Assembly (NCBI GenBank): GCA_028876695.1
Contig: JAGWRH010000236.1
Span: 1 to 9,165 of the forward strand
Source: Acidobacteriota bacterium
Lineage (GTDB): Bacteria; Acidobacteriota; Terriglobia; Acidiferrales; UBA7541
DNA: 9,165 bases
Reading direction: 5' to 3'
A program made the translations under genes and the position numbers. The stretch's first letter is position 1; each line of letters begins with the position of its first letter. The notes under the pieces were generated by a model. The model made no database searches. It worked only from the letters and a program-made list of their open reading frames with translations, and had not been told where the DNA came from. Positions 5,767 through 9,165 of this stretch are shown in pieces.

Positions 5767-6771
5767 ATGGCAGTCAAGGTTGGCATCAACGGGTTTGGAC
5801 GCATCGGCAGGAACATCTTTCGGGCTGCCATAGGCGATCCGGCAATCGAGATTGTCGGGGTTAACGACATCACCGATTCGAGAACGCTGGCGCATTTGCT
5901 GAAGTACGACTCCATACTCGGCAATCTTCCCAACAACGTGACGAATACCGAAGACTCAATCGCCGTCGATGGGAAATACTTCAAGGTGTTCAAGACCAAG
6001 GACCCTGCGGAAATTGATTGGGCCTCGGTGGGCGCGACCGTGATAGTGGAATCAACCGGGGTTTTTACCAAAGGCGCTGACGCACGGAAGCACATTCGCG
6101 GGCCGGTGAAGAAAGTGATGATCTCCGCGCCGGCGACCGATCCCGACCACACGATCGTGCTTGGCGTGAACGACAATACCTACGATTCCTCGAAGCATCA
6201 CGTGGTCTCCAATGCTTCCTGCACCACGAACTGCCTTGCGCCGGTTGCCAAAGTGCTGCACGACTCCTTTGGAATCAGCGTAGGATCGATGACAACCATT
6301 CACTCGTACACCAATGATCAGAGGTTGCTCGATCTGCCTCACAAGGACCTGCGCCGCGCGCGTGCCGCCGCTCTTTCGATGATTCCCACTTCGACGGGCG
6401 CCGCGAAGGCGCTACATCTGGTGATTCCCGCGCTGAAAGGGAAGCTCGATGGCTACGCCGTGCGCGTTCCCACGCCGAACGTGAGCGTGGTGGATTTGAC
6501 TGTCATCACCGAGAAACCTGCCACGGCCGAAAGCGTCAATGCCGCACTGAAGCGCGCCGCCGATGGGCCGATGAAGGGCATTCTTCAATATGAAAATCAG
6601 GAACTCGTGTCGGTGGACTTCCGCGGCAATCCCAGTTCGTCGATCGTCGATGCCGGATATACGCGCGTGGTGGGCAACAACTGCGTGAAAGTGCTGGCGT
6701 GGTACGACAACGAATGGGGCTATTCCTGCCGCTGCGTCGATCTGATCAAATTCATGGTCGCGAACGCCTGA
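5767..6771 (+). CDS. gap: Glyceraldehyde-3-phosphate dehydrogenase, type I, NAD-type
   Basis: A 334-residue, full-length enzyme that interconverts glyceraldehyde 3-phosphate and 1,3-bisphosphoglycerate in the cytoplasm. The N-terminal Rossmann motif is INGFGRIGRN (7-16). The catalytic Cys152 lies in SNASCTTNC (148-156), followed by His179 in MTTIHSYTNDQ. The C-terminal block is WYDNEWGYS (312-320). Asp34 in VGVND and the Leu190-Pro191 pair in LLDLPHKDLRRARAA are the residues typical of NAD-specific enzymes; NADP-using chloroplast-type forms carry Ala-Ser in place of Leu-Pro. The start at 5767 follows GGAGG (5758-5762) by 4 bases and gives the exact family N-terminus; an in-frame GTG at 5731 would add 12 unsupported residues. 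First gene of the gap-pgk-tpiA-secG run. Confidence 0.98.
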   Translation: MAVKVGINGFGRIGRNIFRAAIGDPAIEIVGVNDITDSRTLAHLLKYDSILGNLPNNVTNTEDSIAVDGKYFKVFKTKDPAEIDWASVGATVIVESTGVFTKGADARKHIRGPVKKVMISAPATDPDHTIVLGVNDNTYDSSKHHVVSNASCTTNCLAPVAKVLHDSFGISVGSMTTIHSYTNDQRLLDLPHKDLRRARAAALSMIPTSTGAAKALHLVIPALKGKLDGYAVRVPTPNVSVVDLTVITEKPATAESVNAALKRAADGPMKGILQYENQELVSVDFRGNPSSSIVDAGYTRVVGNNCVKVLAWYDNEWGYSCRCVDLIKFMVANA

Positions 6772-6788
6772 CGCGCGGGCCGCCAACC

Positions 6789-7991
6789 ATGAATAAACTT
6801 TCCATTCGGGATCTGGCACTTTCCGGCAAGCGCGTGTTCATACGCGTTGATTTCAACGTGCCTCTCGAGAATGGAACAGTCTCGGACGACACGCGCATCC
6901 GCGAAACTCTTCCGACTCTGCGACTCGCCATCGAGCGCGGCGCCCGGCTGGTGCTCGCCTCGCATCTCGGACGGCCGAAGGGCAAAGTCGATCCAAAATA
7001 CAGCCTCCAGCCCGTGGTGACGCGGCTGCGCGAATTCCTAGGCAGACAGGTTGATTTCGCGTCTGATTGCGTGGGACTGGATGCCGAGGCAAAAAGCAAT
7101 CTCCTGAAGAACGGGGAAGTACTGTTACTTGAAAACGTGCGCTTTCATCCCGAGGAAGAAAAGAACGACGCGGACTTCTCGAAACGCCTGTCGATGCTTT
7201 GCGATCAGCTGTTCGTCTGCGATGCATTCGGGTCAGCGCATCGCGCGCACGCCTCCGTGGTGGGCATCGCGAAATACGTGAAGCAAGCGGCTGCTGGCCT
7301 GTTGATGGAGAAAGAGCTCGCATACCTGGGCAAAGCGATTTCCAATCCGGAGCGGCCGTTCGTGGCCGTGCTCGGCGGCGCGAAAGTGTCCGACAAAATC
7401 GAAGTGGTGCAAAACCTGATGAAGCTTGCCGACGCGATGCTCATCGGCGGGGCGATGGCTTACACGTTTCTGAAATCGCAAGGCAAGCCGGTGGGGAAGT
7501 CGCTTGTCGAAGACGACAAACTTGAACTTGCGAAGGGCTTGCTGGAACAGGCGCGCAGCCGCAATTTCCGCCTGCTGCTGCCGGTGGACCAAGTGATCGC
7601 GGAATCGCCCGAATCTACCGCCACCAAAACAGTCGATATCGCCGCTATGCCCGATGGCTGGATGGGACTCGACGTCGGTCCGAAAACCGTCGAGTTTTTT
7701 GGAAAAGAGATCGCTAAAGCGCGCACGATCGTGTGGAACGGGCCGTTGGGCATGTTCGAAAAACGGGCGTTCGCGAGCGGCACTCTGGGAATTGCGCGGT
7801 CTGTGGCCGCGGCGACGAAATCGGGAGCAACTTCGATCATCGGCGGCGGCGATTCCGTTGCGGCCGTAGAGCAGGCCGGCGTTGCGTATCAAATCTCCCA
7901 CATTTCTACTGGCGGAGGGGCTTCGCTCGAGTTTTTGGCGGGAGAAATACTTCCCGGCGTCGAAGCGCTTACCGATAAACCAGGCAAGTAG
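6789..7991 (+). CDS. pgk: Phosphoglycerate kinase
   Basis: A 400-residue enzyme that transfers the phosphate of 1,3-bisphosphoglycerate to ADP, the step after GAPDH. N-domain substrate motifs are RVDFNVP (19-25) and SHLGRPKG (58-65), with LLENVRFHPEEEKND at 113-127 and DAFGSAHRAHAS (145-156). C-domain nucleotide motifs are LGGAKVSDKI (195-204), WNGPLGMFE (316-324), GGGDSVAA (352-359) and STGGGASLE (373-381). All key blocks are intact and the length is typical. It starts 17 bases after the gap stop. No clear Shine-Dalgarno precedes the ATG, so translation may depend on coupling to gap. The frame is open back to 6699, but that part overlaps gap and is not family-like. Confidence 0.98.
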   Translation: MNKLSIRDLALSGKRVFIRVDFNVPLENGTVSDDTRIRETLPTLRLAIERGARLVLASHLGRPKGKVDPKYSLQPVVTRLREFLGRQVDFASDCVGLDAEAKSNLLKNGEVLLLENVRFHPEEEKNDADFSKRLSMLCDQLFVCDAFGSAHRAHASVVGIAKYVKQAAAGLLMEKELAYLGKAISNPERPFVAVLGGAKVSDKIEVVQNLMKLADAMLIGGAMAYTFLKSQGKPVGKSLVEDDKLELAKGLLEQARSRNFRLLLPVDQVIAESPESTATKTVDIAAMPDGWMGLDVGPKTVEFFGKEIAKARTIVWNGPLGMFEKRAFASGTLGIARSVAAATKSGATSIIGGGDSVAAVEQAGVAYQISHISTGGGASLEFLAGEILPGVEALTDKPGK

Positions 7992-8002
7992 CGAGAATCC
8001 GC

Positions 8003-8752
8003 GTGCGCCGACCGGTAATGGCAGGCAACTGGAAGATGTACAAGACGCGGGCCGAGACGCACGCGTTCTTTCGTGACTTTCTTCCGCTCGTCGCATCATG
8101 CCAGCACTGCGATATCGTGGTCGCACCGCCGTTCACCGCGATTTGCGCGGCCGTGGAAGCAGCGCGGGGGACAAACGTCGCCATCTCCGGCCAGGATCTG
8201 CACTGGGAGACGGAAGGGGCGTTCACGGGCGAAGTATCCGCCGGGATGCTCGCGGAATCCGGCTGCACGCACGTAATCGTAGGCCATTCGGAGCGGCGGC
8301 AGTATTTTGGAGAGACGGATGCGTCCGTTCATCGTAAGACGGAAGCGGCGCTCCGAGCGAATCTCACGCCGATTGTGTGCGTGGGCGAATCGCTGGCGGA
8401 GCGCGAAGCCAATCAGACGGAAACGGTGCTGAAGCGGCAATTCGAAGACGGTCTGGCGGCGTTGACCCCCTATGAATTCTCGCGTATTCTTGTTGCTTAC
8501 GAGCCAGTCTGGGCGATCGGTACAGGTCGCACGGCGACGCCGGAAATCGCGACCGAAGCTCACCGGTTCCTTCGAGAATTAGCCGCCGCGCGATTTACGC
8601 ACGAGCAGGCGTCCGCGCTCCGGATTCTCTACGGCGGCAGCGTGAAACCGGGCAACATCGAAGGATTAATGGCACAGGCGGAGATCGATGGTGCGCTCGT
8701 TGGCGGAGCGAGCCTCGATCCGAAATCGTTTGCCGCCATCGTAAATTACTAG
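8003..8752 (+). CDS. tpiA: Triosephosphate isomerase (GTG start)
   Basis: A 249-residue TIM-barrel enzyme that interconverts dihydroxyacetone phosphate and glyceraldehyde 3-phosphate, feeding GAPDH. Active-site residues are Asn9 and Lys11 (AGNWKMYK), His95 (VIVGHSERRQ), and Glu167 followed by the loop-6 segment (AYEPVWAIGTGRTA, 165-178). Phosphate-binding motifs are YGGSVKPGN (210-218) and LVGGASL (232-238). The GTG at 8003 gives the usual family beginning MRRPxxAGNWKM; the next ATG (8018) would remove five residues before the active-site strand, so GTG is preferred. It lies 11 bases after the pgk stop, with only a weak purine stretch as ribosome binding site, which fits coupled translation in the operon. 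Confidence 0.97.
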   Translation: MRRPVMAGNWKMYKTRAETHAFFRDFLPLVASCQHCDIVVAPPFTAICAAVEAARGTNVAISGQDLHWETEGAFTGEVSAGMLAESGCTHVIVGHSERRQYFGETDASVHRKTEAALRANLTPIVCVGESLAEREANQTETVLKRQFEDGLAALTPYEFSRILVAYEPVWAIGTGRTATPEIATEAHRFLRELAAARFTHEQASALRILYGGSVKPGNIEGLMAQAEIDGALVGGASLDPKSFAAIVNY

Positions 8753-8783
8753 AACGCGCGTGTTAATCGCGGCGGGACAAGGC

Positions 8784-8787
8784 AGGA
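8784..8787 (+). promoter_or_regulatory. Shine-Dalgarno deciding the secG start
   Basis: AGGA stands 7 bases before the ATG at 8795. The later in-frame ATG at 8867, which would give a conventional two-helix SecG, has no purine-rich site before it. This favours the longer protein. Confidence 0.55.
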
Positions 8788-8794
8788 AATAGAA

Positions 8795-9165
8795 ATGCCA
8801 CGCTGGGCAAAATGGGCAATCTCGATTCTAGCGGCCGTGGCGCTGGTCTCCATCGGCTGGCGCTTCATGACGCTGCTGGTAAGCATGCACGTCCTGGTCT
8901 GCTTCATCCTGGTGGTCGTGATTATGCTTCAGAGCGGGACAGCTGCCGATCTGGCGGGAGCTTTCGGCGGCGCCGGCAGCCAAACGGCTTTCGGTCCTCG
9001 CGGCGCGACAACTTTTCTGTCCCGCGCCACCACGTGGTGCGCCATCTTTTTCATGATGACTTCCATGGCTCTGGCGGTGAAACGCGCCGGTCCCAACGCG
9101 GCATCGATTGGGTCGATTCTCGAACAGACCACCGCTCCGGCGCCCGCGAAAACCGCGCCGGTTCA
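8795..9165 (+). CDS. secG: Preprotein translocase subunit SecG, 3' end cut by the window
   Basis: SecG is the small auxiliary subunit of the SecYEG channel in the inner membrane. The family core is clear: a hydrophobic helix ending VVVIMLQSG, the cytoplasmic loop ADLAGAFGGAGSQTAFGPRG, a short FLSRATTW segment, and a second helix AIFFMMTSMALAV. An Ala/Pro-rich tail (APAPAKTAP) begins before the window ends; 123 codons are visible with no stop. With the start at 8795 there is an additional hydrophobic stretch (residues about 7-21, WAISILAAVALVSIG) before the normal first helix; most SecG proteins begin near the equivalent of residue 25 (ATG 8867). The gene follows tpiA by 42 bases, a common neighbourhood for secG, and probably belongs to the same operon. 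Confidence 0.9.
   Translation, partial: MPRWAKWAISILAAVALVSIGWRFMTLLVSMHVLVCFILVVVIMLQSGTAADLAGAFGGAGSQTAFGPRGATTFLSRATTWCAIFFMMTSMALAVKRAGPNAASIGSILEQTTAPAPAKTAPV

Noticed and set aside
7233..8126. A 297-codon minus-strand frame opposite pgk and tpiA
   Set aside because: It crosses two intact housekeeping genes and carries no recognisable motif.
8754..8761. ACGCGCGT palindrome after tpiA as terminator or operator
   Set aside because: An 8-base alternating GC palindrome is common in this composition, has no loop or U-tract, and secG follows closely in the same direction.

Overview
The window is GC-rich chromosomal DNA (high fifties to about 60% GC by eye) from a Gram-negative bacterium. It encodes a periplasmic adaptor of an RND-type efflux pump and a periplasmic PQQ dehydrogenase. 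The gene mix (pyrroloquinoline-quinone alcohol dehydrogenase, a secreted protein of a type I associate with Acidobacteriota, a compact gap-pgk-tpiA-secG cluster, a SecG with an Ala/Pro-rich tail) suggests a soil acidobacterium. That assignment is inference; there is no rRNA or other taxonomic marker here.

Left part (1-2400): the 3' end of an HlyD/RND efflux adaptor gene on the + strand converges, with 43 bases between stop codons, on a - strand gene for a secreted PQQ-dependent alcohol dehydrogenase. That enzyme has the Asp-x-Asp active-site pair typical of lanthanide-using enzymes, but Gln where a metal-binding Asn is normal. It has no cytochrome domain and no PQQ-system neighbours in view.

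Middle (2310-4745): a 487-base intergenic region holds divergent promoter candidates and several short inverted repeats. It is followed by a two-gene, ATGA-overlapping unit: a class I/II PLP aminotransferase and a class-I glutamine-amidotransferase-like hydrolase (PuuD/peptidase C26 type). The joint role of this pair is unknown and it is the most likely place for an undescribed pathway.

Right part (4746-9165): a secreted protein of unknown function with a possible BamE/SmpA-like C-terminal region has its own promoter candidate inside the end of the hydrolase gene. Then, from a good promoter candidate at 5654-5682, comes a tightly packed central-carbon operon: glyceraldehyde-3-phosphate dehydrogenase, phosphoglycerate kinase, triosephosphate isomerase and SecG (cut by the window end). 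The three enzymes catalyse adjacent triose steps of glycolysis/gluconeogenesis. SecG is a translocon subunit that often sits next to tpiA. The best-supported SecG start gives an extra hydrophobic N-terminal segment.

I saw no mobile element, CRISPR array, tRNA or rRNA. Most of the window is ordinary housekeeping DNA; the findings are modest and concern specific residues, a gene pair, start sites and intergenic structure.
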